Shown: positions 47,018 to 56,505, counted from the first letter of the stretch. The stretch is 57,500 nucleotides of DNA from Limimaricola hongkongensis DSM 17492 (GCF_000600975.2 NZ_KK088653.1:1-57500); one strand, 5' to 3'. The notes: generated by a model not told the origin, from the sequence alone. Numbers and translations are program-made.

Positions 47018-48247
47018 TCACGACAGGTGGCGCCGCAGCGGCGACAGCTTGCGGCGCAGACCCTTGGGCAGACGACGGGCCACCTGGGCGACGACGCCGG
47101 TGCTTGGGGTTTGCGTGACCTCTCCAGCTTTGCGCTTGCCCGATTTCTTTTTTGCGACCGCGCCCTTTGCCTTGCGCTTGCCATCTGGGTCCCAGTTCTT
47201 GGCACGCAACTGCTTCGGACGCATCGCCGTCGACATCGTGTCGGGCGCGGCCGCAATCATTCTCACCAAGAGCTGTCCCAGCCCTTCGATCAGGCGCAGG
47301 GCGTCTGGCCCAAAATAGCTCGCAGCATCGATTGGCTGGACAGTTTCGCGCGCCTTTCCGGGAGCGGCTTCAAGCGATTTGGACAAGGGCGAACCCTCGA
47401 AATAAAGCCGGTCCACCTCGGCAGCGTCATCGCGGTATGCCTTGACCAAAGTCTCCGCAAGACTGCGATGCAGCTGAGGTTTTTCAGTATTCTTGGGCCG
47501 CGGCAGAGCCGAAATCAGCTGGGCGAGGTTCCAGCCCAGAGTTTTCTGGGCATCGCGCATTCGCGCCTGTTTCGGAAAAGTCGCATGAATAGCGCGCAAC
47601 GCCGCGAGATCGGCAGCTGTCAGGCTTTCATTTGCACCGGCGACCGCCTGAGGCTTCACCGGATCGCCATGAAACACGAAATTGAGGAAATCCTCGACCA
47701 CGTCGCCGCCGCGCAATTCGGAGCGGATCATCGGTCGCACCGTGTAGGCATCACCCCATTGCGCCTTCCAACGGGCGATACGCGGCGCGTACATCAACAG
47801 TCCAGAATCAAGCAGACGTTCGTGCATTTCCTCAAGCCGGCCTAGAAACAAGCCCTGCTTGGATCGCTCAGCATAGGTCGAGACGACTCTCTCGGCATGG
47901 GGACGCAGATAGGTAATGAAGCGGATCCGGCCCTGCCATTCGCCCAGATACTGGCGCACCATCTCGGCGAATTCATCAGGGTCGCTAAACTCAAAACCTT
48001 CAGCCGAGACCACCGCAATATCGGCATCCGAACGTTCGAGATCGGATCTCAGCGCGGTCCAGCGCTTCTTGGCAAATGGCTTGTCCTTGGGGCGATTAAT
48101 CGTATGCGCCAACGGGATGTGGTTAACACGCGCATTGTACAACAAGGTCTTCGAGGCCCCGGTCCAGGCCTGCGCCACCAGGGTCTGCTGGATAGAGGTG
48201 GAGCCGGTCTTGCTGTCGCCCAGATGAAATACGATCTCGCCTACCAT
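47018..48247 (-). CDS. Sulfotransferase-like protein with basic C-terminal tail
   Basis: 409 aa. The N-terminal IVFHLGDSKTGSTSIQQTL corresponds to the PAPS 5'-phosphosulfate loop, and RFITYLRPHAERVVSTYAE to the 3'-phosphate-binding region with its Arg and Ser. The last 60 residues are Lys/Arg-rich (GKRKAKGAVAKKKSGKRKAG, then GLRRKLSPLRRHLS), an unusual positively charged extension that could bind an acidic glycan or the membrane. Slightly less GC-rich than its neighbours. Substrate unknown; a capsular polysaccharide is plausible from context. Confidence 0.65.
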   Translation of the reverse strand: MVGEIVFHLGDSKTGSTSIQQTLVAQAWTGASKTLLYNARVNHIPLAHTINRPKDKPFAKKRWTALRSDLERSDADIAVVSAEGFEFSDPDEFAEMVRQYLGEWQGRIRFITYLRPHAERVVSTYAERSKQGLFLGRLEEMHERLLDSGLLMYAPRIARWKAQWGDAYTVRPMIRSELRGGDVVEDFLNFVFHGDPVKPQAVAGANESLTAADLAALRAIHATFPKQARMRDAQKTLGWNLAQLISALPRPKNTEKPQLHRSLAETLVKAYRDDAAEVDRLYFEGSPLSKSLEAAPGKARETVQPIDAASYFGPDALRLIEGLGQLLVRMIAAAPDTMSTAMRPKQLRAKNWDPDGKRKAKGAVAKKKSGKRKAGEVTQTPSTGVVAQVARRLPKGLRRKLSPLRRHLS

Positions 48248-48328
48248 GTGGTCCTGCCTCGGTTGTCGCCTGGCGACCTTCTTACGCGGTCGCCCGATTT
48301 TGGGAAAGTCGGATCCGGGCGGGCCGGA

Positions 48329-50182
48329 TCACTCGGCGGCCCGGGTGGCCTCGGCCGGGGGTCGGGCGGGCGTGAAACGCGCCTCCCAGAACGGGCGGGA
48401 CGCCATCTCGGCATAGCCCGCGCGATGGGCGTCGCGCAGCGCCGGATAGGCGCGCCGCCAGCGATGCGCCAGCCCCAGCGCGCGCCGCATGATCCGCGCG
48501 AAACGCGCCTTGTCGTGGCGCACCTCGTAGCCGCGCCGCCCGGTGCCGTCGTAGAACCGCGCCGCGCGCCGGCCCCAGACCGGCCAGATCAGCCCGCGCT
48601 CGCGCGCCGGGACCGCGGTTTCACCGCCCAGCCGGGAGAAGAAGGGGAGCAGGTGGCCGTTCAGGGTGAACTTCATCAGCTGCGTCCTGATCCGGCCGGG
48701 GCGGGCCGGCGCGCCCGGACCCAGGGGCGCCATCTCGCGCCAGGCCTCGTCGCGCGCCAGCGCCGAGATCTGCGGGCGGCGCACCGACATGTCGGCGTTC
48801 TCGGCAAAGAAGCCGGGGCCGCGCATCACGTCCTCCCAGGCCTCGAGCTGCGCCTCGGCGCTGTCGTAATGCATGCGCACGACCGAGCGCAGGATGAAGC
48901 GCATCGCCACCTTGATCGTGCCCATGGCGCCGATCTCGAGACCGGGATGCACGAGATGCTGGTGCAGGTGGTTGCGCAGGTCGAGATAGAGCGTGAGCGG
49001 GCTTTCCTTGGCCGAGAAATCCTCCTGGAACGACACCACGCCGCTCAGCGTCACGGTGTCGAATTCATGCGCGAGCGAAAACGAGATGTCGTCGCCGCGC
49101 ACGAAGAAGGGAAACGGGAAGGCCCGTGTTTCGGCCACCGGAAAGGCGAAGAACCACCAGCCGGCATAGAAACCCTTCGGCTTGGGCCGGGCGGCTGCGA
49201 GCTCCATCTCGGCCACGGCATGGGGGTGGCGCAGGTCGGTGCCGACGAATTGCGGGCGGCAGACCTGGTGGAAGACCGAACCGTTTTCCCACATCCGCCA
49301 CTTGCAGGCCTCGGACACCATGGCGCCGGACACGGCGGCGCGGTCGGACCGGGCGAGCCGCAAGAAGGCGATGGTCCGGGTCAGGTTCTCCATCTGGAAC
49401 GAGGCGTCGTCATCCATGAACAGGCAGTGCGAAAAGCCGCCATCCTGCGCCAGCGCCAGGCCGCGGGCAAAACCGCCCGCACCGCCCAGGTTGGGGTTCT
49501 CGATCCGGGTGACGCGCGGATGATCGGGGATCACCGCCGTGCCGCCATTGTCGATCACGTGCAGCTGCACCCGCGCGCCCAAATCATCGCCCGCGCGGTC
49601 GAGAAAGGCGGCCATGCGCGCGGCGGTGGCCGCGACCTCGGCCTCGCGCCGGAAGGTGGTGATGGCGACGCCGAGCGAGACGTCGCGCGCGGGCGCCGTG
49701 TCGGTGGCGACATAGGCGCCGCCGGTCAGCACCGCGTTTTCCTGCGCCACCAGCCGCAGCTTCAACAGACCGTCCATCTCGGGCAGCCCGTGCTCTGGCG
49801 TGCCGCCCAAGGGCTGCGTCAGGTCGATCCGGCCACCATCCGGATCGAGCGTCACCAGCCGTTCGACCAGGATCTCGATATCGCCGATTTGGCGTTCACG
49901 CGTGACCTGCAGCGCCACCCGGCCTTCGCCGACAAGCCGCAGCGCCAGGCCGCCCAGATGGCAGGCGCGGGTCCAGACCCCGAGATTGAACAGCGTCATG
50001 TAGCCGTCGAACCAGGCGGTGCCGCCTTCGAGGAAATGCAGCGCCCCGGCGTCGAGATCGAGCGCCACGCCGCTGTCGCGGTGCAGGTAGATGTCGCTTT
50101 CGCCGCAGATCGCCGGATCCGGCAGGGTCAGGGTCTGCAGCAGGATATCGGCCGGGCGGGGCTGATCGGCGAAAGAGGGCAT
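48329..50182 (-). CDS. GlfT2-like polymerising galactofuranosyltransferase
   Basis: 617 aa, the size and layout of GlfT2. The N-terminal beta-sandwich domain (about 1-165, YLHRDSGVALDLDAG, TYMTLFNL-type segment GYMTLFNLGVWTRA) is followed by the GT-A domain (about 168-400, SLGVAITTFRRE, VHVIDNGG-type LHVIDNGGTA, NLGGAGGFARGL, the metal-binding LFMDDDASF and WWFFAFP), then FVRGDDISFSLAHEF. A helical C-terminal domain completes it. In mycobacteria GlfT2 extends galactan from UDP-galactofuranose. With Glf at 38712-39863 it implies a galactofuranose-containing polymer. Confidence 0.9.
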   Translation of the reverse strand: MPSFADQPRPADILLQTLTLPDPAICGESDIYLHRDSGVALDLDAGALHFLEGGTAWFDGYMTLFNLGVWTRACHLGGLALRLVGEGRVALQVTRERQIGDIEILVERLVTLDPDGGRIDLTQPLGGTPEHGLPEMDGLLKLRLVAQENAVLTGGAYVATDTAPARDVSLGVAITTFRREAEVAATAARMAAFLDRAGDDLGARVQLHVIDNGGTAVIPDHPRVTRIENPNLGGAGGFARGLALAQDGGFSHCLFMDDDASFQMENLTRTIAFLRLARSDRAAVSGAMVSEACKWRMWENGSVFHQVCRPQFVGTDLRHPHAVAEMELAAARPKPKGFYAGWWFFAFPVAETRAFPFPFFVRGDDISFSLAHEFDTVTLSGVVSFQEDFSAKESPLTLYLDLRNHLHQHLVHPGLEIGAMGTIKVAMRFILRSVVRMHYDSAEAQLEAWEDVMRGPGFFAENADMSVRRPQISALARDEAWREMAPLGPGAPARPGRIRTQLMKFTLNGHLLPFFSRLGGETAVPARERGLIWPVWGRRAARFYDGTGRRGYEVRHDKARFARIMRRALGLAHRWRRAYPALRDAHRAGYAEMASRPFWEARFTPARPPAEATRAAE

Positions 50183-50258
50183 TCTGGGATCCGGCTGTCG
50201 TGACGAAGGAGACGTTGCGGTCGTGTATGCGGAGCGGCGGCCCGTGGCGCAAGCGGGC

Positions 50259-51050
50259 TCAGTTCTCCAGCACCCGCTTGTGGTGGCGGCGCAGCAAGAC
50301 GAGAGCGAGCAGGATCAGCGTGGCGCCGAGCCCGTAGCCATAGGTGAGCGAGACATAGGAGGCCTCGTAGGTCGGGTAGAAACCGCGCCGCATCACGCCG
50401 ACGGCGTGCAGGATCGGGTTCCACCAGAGAATGTCCTGCGCGAATTGCGGCATGTCTTCGTAAAGAAAGATGACGCCCGAGGCGAGGAACAGCGGCGCGG
50501 TGAGGATGCCCCAGATGTTGCTCCAGATCGGGACCAGCCCGTTGAGCAGGCAGTTCATCATGCCGACGCCCAGACCGATGCAGGCGCTGAGCGCGACGGC
50601 GTTGAGGATCGGGCCGATATCGAGAGAGGCGCGGGTGTCGACCAGCGCGAGAATCCCGGCAAAGACGATGCAGCCCACCGTCACCTTGGTCAGCACCGCG
50701 AGGATCAGCCGCGCGAGGATCGTGTCGATCCAGGTCACGCGCGGATAGGCCAGAAGCGCCTTGGAAAAGCGCAGCGCATTCGAGACCTTGCCCTGGATCT
50801 CGCCATAGCCGCTGAACGGCAGGTAGCCGGTGGCGTAGAACAGGATGAAGCTGGTGCCGAGCGAGGGCGATCGCAGCACCGCCGAGAAGGCGAGCGACAT
50901 GATCGCCAGCACCCCGATCGGCTGCAGGATCGCCCAGACATAGCCGCCCGGCGAGCGGCCATAGGTGGTGCCCATCTCGCGCAGGACCAGCGCGAGGATG
51001 GCGCGGAGCGCCTGGAAGCGCGGCGGCTCGAACCGGGGAAGCGTGCTCAT
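50259..51050 (-). CDS. kpsM: Capsular polysaccharide ABC transporter permease KpsM-like
   Basis: 263 aa, ABC-2 type permease with about six hydrophobic segments. LVLREMGTTYGRSPGGYVWAIL at the N-terminus is the typical cytoplasmic entry of capsule/O-antigen permeases. PLFLASGVIFLYEDMPQFAQDILWWNPILH near residue 195 is characteristic of the family, including the WWNP motif. It should pair with KpsT (35655-36323) although the two genes are 14 kb apart. It lies between the GlfT2-like and a sulfotransferase-like gene on the same strand. Confidence 0.93.
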   Translation of the reverse strand: MSTLPRFEPPRFQALRAILALVLREMGTTYGRSPGGYVWAILQPIGVLAIMSLAFSAVLRSPSLGTSFILFYATGYLPFSGYGEIQGKVSNALRFSKALLAYPRVTWIDTILARLILAVLTKVTVGCIVFAGILALVDTRASLDIGPILNAVALSACIGLGVGMMNCLLNGLVPIWSNIWGILTAPLFLASGVIFLYEDMPQFAQDILWWNPILHAVGVMRRGFYPTYEASYVSLTYGYGLGATLILLALVLLRRHHKRVLEN

Positions 51051-51075
51051 TTGCGGTCTCCTGAGGAGCGTCGGC

Positions 51076-52089
51076 CTATTTCCGTTCGGCCGCCGCCGCC
51101 GCCGCTGCTTCCTCGGCCCGCACCAGCGCCATGGCGCGCACGAAATCGGCGACGTAGTCCTGCATCACCGCGTAGCCCTCGGCGGGCAGGCGCATTTCCG
51201 CCAGCGGCGCATCACGCGCCGGAAGCGGGTCGAGAAACAGCGTCTCGCGGCCGAAATGGCGCGCGGCCACCGCGGCGTTGCCGGCGGCGTAGAGGTCGAG
51301 CACGCGCGCGCGCGTGTCGGCATCCATCAGCAGGTTGCTCTGGCGGCCATGCTTCTGGGTGCGGGTTTCGTCGACCTGGGCGCAGGCGCGCTCGAAGAAC
51401 TTGCGCTGCACGGGCGGCACCTCGTCAAGCGGCAGCACCCGCATGAATTCCGACATCGCGGGCGACATCGAGGTGTTGGTGTGCGGCGCGGGCGCCAGCG
51501 TGTCGCGCGCGGTCAGGCCGATCCTGTCGCAGAAGGCCGCGACCGGGCCGTCGGGCATCTGCGCCTTGTCGAAGGCGTAGACCAGCACGTTGTCGCGGCC
51601 GAACAGCTCTTCGACATGGCGCAGATAGGCGTCGTAATGGATCCAGGCGAAGTCTTCGCGCCGCTCGAGGAACTCGGCGAAGGTCAGATGCGCGAGGCTC
51701 GGGTTCCACTGCCATTTGACGTTCTGCAGGTACCAGCTTTCGAGCCAGAGATCCTGGCGGCGCAGCGCGAAGACGATCTTCACGTCGAAATGCGCGCGAA
51801 ACTGCGCCAGCACCGACAGGTCGGGGCGCATGCAGATGTCCTCGTCGCTGAGGATCACCGAATGCAGATCATGCGCCTTGCCGTCGGCCCGCGCGGTGAT
51901 GTCGGCGGCGACGTCGGCGACCTGCGCCTCGCCCGAGAAGATCCGGTTCATCAGCGCGACGTGGCGGCCGGCGTTGAAGGGATGGAAATAGCCCAGGCGT
52001 TGCAGGTTGACGAAGTTCGCCTGCAGGAATTTCTGGACCGAGGTCGTCGCCGTGCGATGGGCCCCGATATGGATGTAGAGTGTTCTCAT
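51076..52089 (-). CDS. Sulfotransferase-like protein
   Basis: 337 aa from ATG 52089 (standard MRTLYIHIGAHRTATTSVQ start). The GAHRTATTS loop is the 5'-phosphosulfate-binding motif; KIVFALRRQDLWLESWYLQ is the 3'-phosphate region. The C-terminus ends in a low-complexity alanine run. It starts the minus-strand group leading into kpsM and the GlfT2-like gene, supporting action on the exported glycan. Heparan-sulfate-type and other carbohydrate sulfotransferases share this fold; the exact acceptor is unknown. Confidence 0.7.
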   Translation of the reverse strand: MRTLYIHIGAHRTATTSVQKFLQANFVNLQRLGYFHPFNAGRHVALMNRIFSGEAQVADVAADITARADGKAHDLHSVILSDEDICMRPDLSVLAQFRAHFDVKIVFALRRQDLWLESWYLQNVKWQWNPSLAHLTFAEFLERREDFAWIHYDAYLRHVEELFGRDNVLVYAFDKAQMPDGPVAAFCDRIGLTARDTLAPAPHTNTSMSPAMSEFMRVLPLDEVPPVQRKFFERACAQVDETRTQKHGRQSNLLMDADTRARVLDLYAAGNAAVAARHFGRETLFLDPLPARDAPLAEMRLPAEGYAVMQDYVADFVRAMALVRAEEAAAAAAAERK

Positions 52090-52198
52090 GGATGCCGACT
52101 GCCGCTGAAAGCCTTTGAACCCTCCTTGCATGACGGGGCCGCGGGGTCCAGCGGACGGGCGCCCCGGCGTCCTTTCAGGCGGAAGCCGGGGCACGGGA

Positions 52199-54019
52199 TC
52201 AGACGATGACGAAGCTGTCGGCCGAAAGCTCGTTCCCCGCGAGACCGGTGAGCCGCAGCCGGTTGCCGTCGTCGAAGTTGAACATCAGGTCGCCCTCGTC
52301 GGTGTCGCGGCCCCGCGCCGCGGCGCTTTCGGCGGTCAGGCCCGGCATGAGACCGGCCTGAAGCTCGATCAGGTCCTCGCCGATGACGAAATCGCCGATC
52401 GTCTCGGTGCCGTAGCCCCGCCGCAGCACGAAGCTGTCCGCGCCCGCGCCGCCGAACAGCGCATCGGGGGCGTCCCCGCCATCGAGCCGGTCGTTGCCGG
52501 CGCCGCCATACAGCGTGTCGAGACCGTGGCCGCCGATCAGCGTGTCGTTGCCGGCGCCGCCGATCAGCAGGTCGCCGGCCTCGCCGCCATCGAGATGATC
52601 ATGACCGCCATCGCCCCTGAGCGTGTCCTGGTTGTCGCCGCCCCACAGGCTGTCGCGCCCGCCGCCGCCGACCAGCGTGTCGCCGCCCGCATCGCCCCAG
52701 ATCCGGTCGTTGCCGCCCTGGCCGTCGAGCAGATCGACATGATCGCCGCCGCGCAGCTTGTCGCGCCCGGCGCCGCCCATGATCCGGTCCTGGCCCGCAT
52801 CGCCCCACAGCCGGTCATGGCCGCCCTGGCCCCGAAGCAGGTCGTCGTGATCGCCGCCATGCAGCTGGTCGCGCCCGGCGCCGCCCATGACCCGGTCGCG
52901 GCCCGCATCGCCCCAGAGCCGGTCGTTGCCGCCCTGGCCCCGAAGCAGGTCGTCATGGTCGCCGCCGCGCAGCTGGTCGCGGCCGCCGCCGCCGATGATC
53001 CGGTCCTGGCCCGCATCGCCCCACAGCCTGTCGTTGCCGCCCAGCCCCTTGAGCAGGTCGTCGCGGCCGCCGCCCCACAGGCTGTTGGCGGCGCCGTTGC
53101 CGGTGATCCTGTCATTGCCGTCGCCGGAGACGAATTCCTCGATCAGCGTGTCCTCGGAGAGCAGCATGTTGTTGCGCTGGTCGCCCAGCACGCTGGAGAC
53201 GGCGCCGGGGGCCAGGTCGACGATCTGGTCCATCCCGGCATGGCTGAAATTGATCCGGTCGCGGCCGCCATGATCCTCGATGTAGAGGGTGATGGGTTGC
53301 AGGTCATAGGCGTCGGACGTGGTGTGATCGGCCATGCCGCGGAACATGTCGCCGAGATAGATCTCGAGCTTGGAGCCGATGCCCCAGACGGTGTCGCCAT
53401 CGGCGAAATGCGTCTCGGGCGCGCCCCAGATGTCGCGGATCGCGATCAGGTCGGCCTGCATCGGCGTCACGTTGCCGCCGCGGCTGGCGTCGATGTTGGG
53501 ATTCTCGTCCTGCCCCAGATAGGACATCACCGACAGCTGCCAGCTGTCGTTCTTGAAGATCGCGTCGCCGTAATCGGCGTGGCCGTTATAGGGGCCGGCA
53601 TGGCCGAGCCCGAGCACGTGGCCGATCTCGTGCATGTAGGTGCGGAAGGTATAGCTGTCGACGCCGGCGCCGTGCTTGGCGATCCAGCCGTCATCGACGT
53701 TGATCGTGGCCTTGGTGATGGTGCCGTCGGCATTGGCGTAGGTCTTGGCATAGGCGCCGCTGCCATTGTCCTGAAAGCTCAGCGCCGCGCCGCCGGAGAC
53801 TTCCGCGAAATGGACATCCGCCACGCATTCCCACGCATCCATCGCCCAGCGGGCAAGCTGCCGCCCCTCGGCGTCGAGACCGCCGAGATCGACGGTGATC
53901 GGGCCCGCCGCCTTGGGATCGAAGAAGGTGTAGGGGATCCTGGTGCTCTCGTTGTAGCCGCCGGTCAGGTAATCGGCGATCTCGTGGGGGGTCGCGTGAC
54001 GGGGCAAGGCGTTCTCCAT
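52199..54019 (-). CDS. Serralysin-type RTX metalloprotease (M10 family)
   Basis: 606 aa. The zinc-binding motif HEIGHVLGLGH gives His130, Glu131, His134 and His140, and a Met-turn VMSYLGQ follows, the metzincin signature. The mature catalytic domain is about 1-210. RTX nonapeptides occupy about 310-520, organised in a 36-residue higher-order repeat of four nonapeptides. The C-terminus (DLIELQAG, SADSFVIV) is a type I secretion-like signal ending in a hydrophobic tripeptide. It would be an extracellular Ca2+-stabilised protease. No serralysin inhibitor or secretion genes are adjacent. Confidence 0.93.
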   Translation of the reverse strand: MENALPRHATPHEIADYLTGGYNESTRIPYTFFDPKAAGPITVDLGGLDAEGRQLARWAMDAWECVADVHFAEVSGGAALSFQDNGSGAYAKTYANADGTITKATINVDDGWIAKHGAGVDSYTFRTYMHEIGHVLGLGHAGPYNGHADYGDAIFKNDSWQLSVMSYLGQDENPNIDASRGGNVTPMQADLIAIRDIWGAPETHFADGDTVWGIGSKLEIYLGDMFRGMADHTTSDAYDLQPITLYIEDHGGRDRINFSHAGMDQIVDLAPGAVSSVLGDQRNNMLLSEDTLIEEFVSGDGNDRITGNGAANSLWGGGRDDLLKGLGGNDRLWGDAGQDRIIGGGGRDQLRGGDHDDLLRGQGGNDRLWGDAGRDRVMGGAGRDQLHGGDHDDLLRGQGGHDRLWGDAGQDRIMGGAGRDKLRGGDHVDLLDGQGGNDRIWGDAGGDTLVGGGGRDSLWGGDNQDTLRGDGGHDHLDGGEAGDLLIGGAGNDTLIGGHGLDTLYGGAGNDRLDGGDAPDALFGGAGADSFVLRRGYGTETIGDFVIGEDLIELQAGLMPGLTAESAAARGRDTDEGDLMFNFDDGNRLRLTGLAGNELSADSFVIV

Positions 54020-54265
54020 GGCGGCGGCTGACGGCGGATCGATCGGCCACGCCGGTCATTCGGCCGCGGCACCCATAGCCCTTGTCCTACAATCCCGAGG
54101 CGAACAGGCTAATCTTTCATGAGGGAAGGGGCGTTTCCGCTCCGCCCTGTGGCGCGACATACGCAGGTCGCACGGCGCAGGCATGGCGCGAAGATGGCGT
54201 GGATATGACCGGCGCTCCGGCCAGAAGCGCCCGGGCCGGAGGGCGGCGATGGACCGGCCGGGGTC

Positions 54266-54958
54266 TCAGCCCTCCGCCGCGCGGTCGAGCACCAGCCCGA
54301 AGGGCCCGCTTCTGGCGGCGATCCGCAGCAGCCGCCAGTCGCCCGAGCCGGTGTCGTAGGTCAGCTCCACCGACAGCCGCGACACGCCCAGCGGTTCGAG
54401 ATATCCCGGCCCGGCGGTGACGCGGTAGCCGGCGCGGCAGGTGATCCGCGTGCCCTCGCGCCGGGCCTGTTCGAGCGTCAGAAGCCCGACCCGCCGCCCG
54501 TCATAGATCCGCAGCCCGTCGGGGCAGGCGCCGGTTTCCAGCAGCCGCCCGAAGGCGTCCACCGGGTCGAGCACGGGGCCGCTGACGGCGTCGGCGTCGG
54601 TGAGCGCGGTGCGCTCGGCCTCGGGCGACAGCGTCACCGCGCGCAGCTCTCCGCGCTCGGTCCGCATCGAGACGTCGCGCGATTTGCGGGTGGAGCGGGT
54701 GCGGCCCGAATGGCGCGCCACCGGGCCCGTGGTCACGGTGCGGCCCGCATAGCTGCCGTCGAACACCCCGAACGGCGTGCTGTCGAGCAGCAGCGTCAGG
54801 TCGCGCGTGCTGCCCTGTGCCGCGTGGGTGATCCGCCCCAGCCGGTCGCCGCCGAGCGCGATCTCGAACCGGGTGTCGGCCTGCGCGGCGAGCGCGGCCT
54901 GGGACAGGCACAGGCCAAGGCCCAGGCACGAAAACAGGCGCGGCAGGCAGAACGGCAT
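54266..54958 (-). CDS. Secreted protein of unknown function (DUF6134/DUF3108-like)
   Basis: 230 aa with a clear signal peptide: MPFCLPRLFSCLGLGLCLSQAALAAQA, cleavage likely after Ala-Ala/Gln-Ala near residue 25. The mature part is beta-rich (RFEIALGGDRLGRITHAAQG, YRVTAGPGYLEPLGVSRLSVELTYD), as in periplasmic proteins of the DUF3108/DUF6134 type. Function not known. It is 29 bases downstream of repA on the same strand and may be co-transcribed. Confidence 0.65.
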   Translation of the reverse strand: MPFCLPRLFSCLGLGLCLSQAALAAQADTRFEIALGGDRLGRITHAAQGSTRDLTLLLDSTPFGVFDGSYAGRTVTTGPVARHSGRTRSTRKSRDVSMRTERGELRAVTLSPEAERTALTDADAVSGPVLDPVDAFGRLLETGACPDGLRIYDGRRVGLLTLEQARREGTRITCRAGYRVTAGPGYLEPLGVSRLSVELTYDTGSGDWRLLRIAARSGPFGLVLDRAAEG

Positions 54959-54987
54959 CGGGGGGCTTTCGCGAGGCAGGCGGCCGG

Positions 54988-56052
54988 TCAGATCAGCCGG
55001 TCCTGGCGGTTGCGGCAGAAGCCGAGAAAGGCGGCGGCGCTGTCGCGCGGCGCCTCGGTGATCCAGTCGCGCCATTCGCGTTCGACCACCGCGATGTCGG
55101 CGCCGGGCAGGATGCCGCGCGCTTCGTCGCGCACCGCCTCCGACAGCGGCGGCAGGGCCGGGCTTTCCATTTCGGGCGTCACCGTGCCGCGGTTGCGAAA
55201 CACCACCATGTCGCTCTCGTCGTCATAGGCGACGTGGTAATCGGGCAAATGATCGCTCTGCGCCATTTCCTTCATCGTGTGGCGGAAGCGCTTGAGCTCG
55301 GAGCGCGCGCCGGTGCGCATCAACAGCTTCTCCAGCCCGATCTGCCAGCGCGGCTGCGCGCCGCACAGCTTGCGCGCGATCTCGTAGACGCGGCGTTCGA
55401 TCGGCTTGCGCAGGCGGAAATAATCGCGGTGCAGCGTCAGCACGGATTTGCGGCGGATCGAGTTGAAGACCCATTCGGAGAGCTGGATCTCGGCATGCAT
55501 GATCCGGCCGGTTTCCTCGTCGCCCTTGCGCACCACGGTGGCGCGTTCGACGAGGTGGAACCAGCCGCGCGCCTCTTCCTCGCTCAACGGCATGTCGCCG
55601 CCATTGGCGCGGGTGGTGATGTTGGTCTTGATGACGGTGCCCATCAGCCGGTCGAGCGCCTCGCAGAAGGCGTCGTAATCCTTGCCGCCGGTGCCGCGGT
55701 TGACGAAGATCAGCAGGTCGCGCGGGTTGAAGCGCAGCACCCGGTCGACCCGGTCGCCGCGGTTGAGCTTGTTCATGATCTGGCTGACGGCGTAGATCAG
55801 GATGTCCTTGTCGTAGATCGTCGCCTGCCCCTTGGCCGAGGGGATGATCTCGACCCAGTTCGGCCCGTGCTCGTAGCGGCGGATCGACATGTCGGGCTTT
55901 TTCGACAGCGCGTAGAACGGATGCTCCATCGACGGCACGAGATCCTTGAGCACGGCTTCCGCTACGTCGCAGATGCTGTAGTCGATCTGCGGATGGCGCT
56001 CGGGCAGCAGATGGTCGATGGCGGACCCGAAATCCTGCGCGTGCTCTGGCAT
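54988..56052 (-). CDS. repA: Replication initiator RepA (roseobacter RepA type)
   Basis: 354 aa from ATG 56052, preceded by AAGGAGA. Sequence segments AIDHLLPERHPQIDYSICD, KDILIYAVSQIMNKLN, VLRFNPRDLLIFVNRGTGG and the winged-helix region LTLHRDYFRLRKPIERRVYEIARKLCG match the plasmid RepA/RPA initiator family of Alphaproteobacteria. It should bind the iterons at 56506-56759 and start replication with host DnaA. A set of degenerate inverted iteron-like repeats in its leader suggests autorepression. It shows that this DNA is, or derives from, an autonomous replicon. Confidence 0.95.
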   Translation of the reverse strand: MPEHAQDFGSAIDHLLPERHPQIDYSICDVAEAVLKDLVPSMEHPFYALSKKPDMSIRRYEHGPNWVEIIPSAKGQATIYDKDILIYAVSQIMNKLNRGDRVDRVLRFNPRDLLIFVNRGTGGKDYDAFCEALDRLMGTVIKTNITTRANGGDMPLSEEEARGWFHLVERATVVRKGDEETGRIMHAEIQLSEWVFNSIRRKSVLTLHRDYFRLRKPIERRVYEIARKLCGAQPRWQIGLEKLLMRTGARSELKRFRHTMKEMAQSDHLPDYHVAYDDESDMVVFRNRGTVTPEMESPALPPLSEAVRDEARGILPGADIAVVEREWRDWITEAPRDSAAAFLGFCRNRQDRLI

Positions 56053-56114
56053 CCCGGTCTCCTTGGGCAAGACGGCTTCGGCCGGGCCGAGACATCTGGT
56101 TCGACGGCCCATGA

Positions 56115-56340
56115 TTCGTGGAATCAGGAACTTCGACGGGAAACAGCCCCGTAATCTTCGGGGTATCGGGGACGTCGGGGGATTTCAACCCGGAATTTGC
56201 GCGTTGTCTTCGGGGAAACGGGAACAGTCGATCTTTGGAAAAAGGCGGCTCCGCTGGGGGCGTCGATTCGATTCGGGGTATCCGGAACGTCGGCTCACAG
56301 ATGTCGGGACAAGTCAAACAGTTCGGGGTATCGCGAACGA
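56115..56340 (-). promoter_or_regulatory. repA leader with inverted iteron-like repeats
   Basis: Copies of TTCGGGGTATCnGGAACG begin at 56157, 56272 and 56322, and a weaker one near 56115. They resemble the reverse complement of the origin iterons (TTCGCGGACATCGGGAAC) with one base fewer. Such inverted, degenerate iterons upstream of rep genes usually serve as operators bound by Rep dimers. Confidence 0.6.
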
Positions 56341-56420
56341 ATTTCCGCCATGCGGTTCTCTTGGCCCGGCGCGAGAGGGCCGCCAGCGGGCGATGTCCGG
56401 TCGGCGCCGGGAGGCCCATC

Positions 56421-56450
56421 TATAGTGTTATATAGTGTTATATAGTGTTA
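56421..56450. repeat. AT-rich 10-bp tandem repeats (candidate DNA-unwinding element)
   Basis: Three perfect consecutive copies of TATAGTGTTA at 56421, 56431 and 56441, followed by an AT-rich stretch to about 56500. AT-rich direct repeats next to iterons and DnaA boxes are the usual melting site of iteron origins. Confidence 0.75.
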
Positions 56451-56505
56451 CGGGTCCGAAAATGGCCTGTAAGCCTATGTTTTAAATAGTGAATTTCGAA
56501 CGCCC

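Noticed and set aside
50223..51446. 407-codon plus-strand ORF over kpsM
   Set aside because: Antisense shadow; the minus strand encodes a clear ABC-2 permease with membrane segments and the WWNP motif.
52600..53080. Regular repeats that might suggest a CRISPR array
   Set aside because: The periodicity is coding (27-bp and 108-bp multiples of RTX nonapeptides) and there are no unique spacers or cas genes.
52115..54031. 638-codon ORF antisense to the metalloprotease
   Set aside because: Shadow of the RTX region; the minus-strand frame carries HExxHxxGxxH and is clearly the gene.
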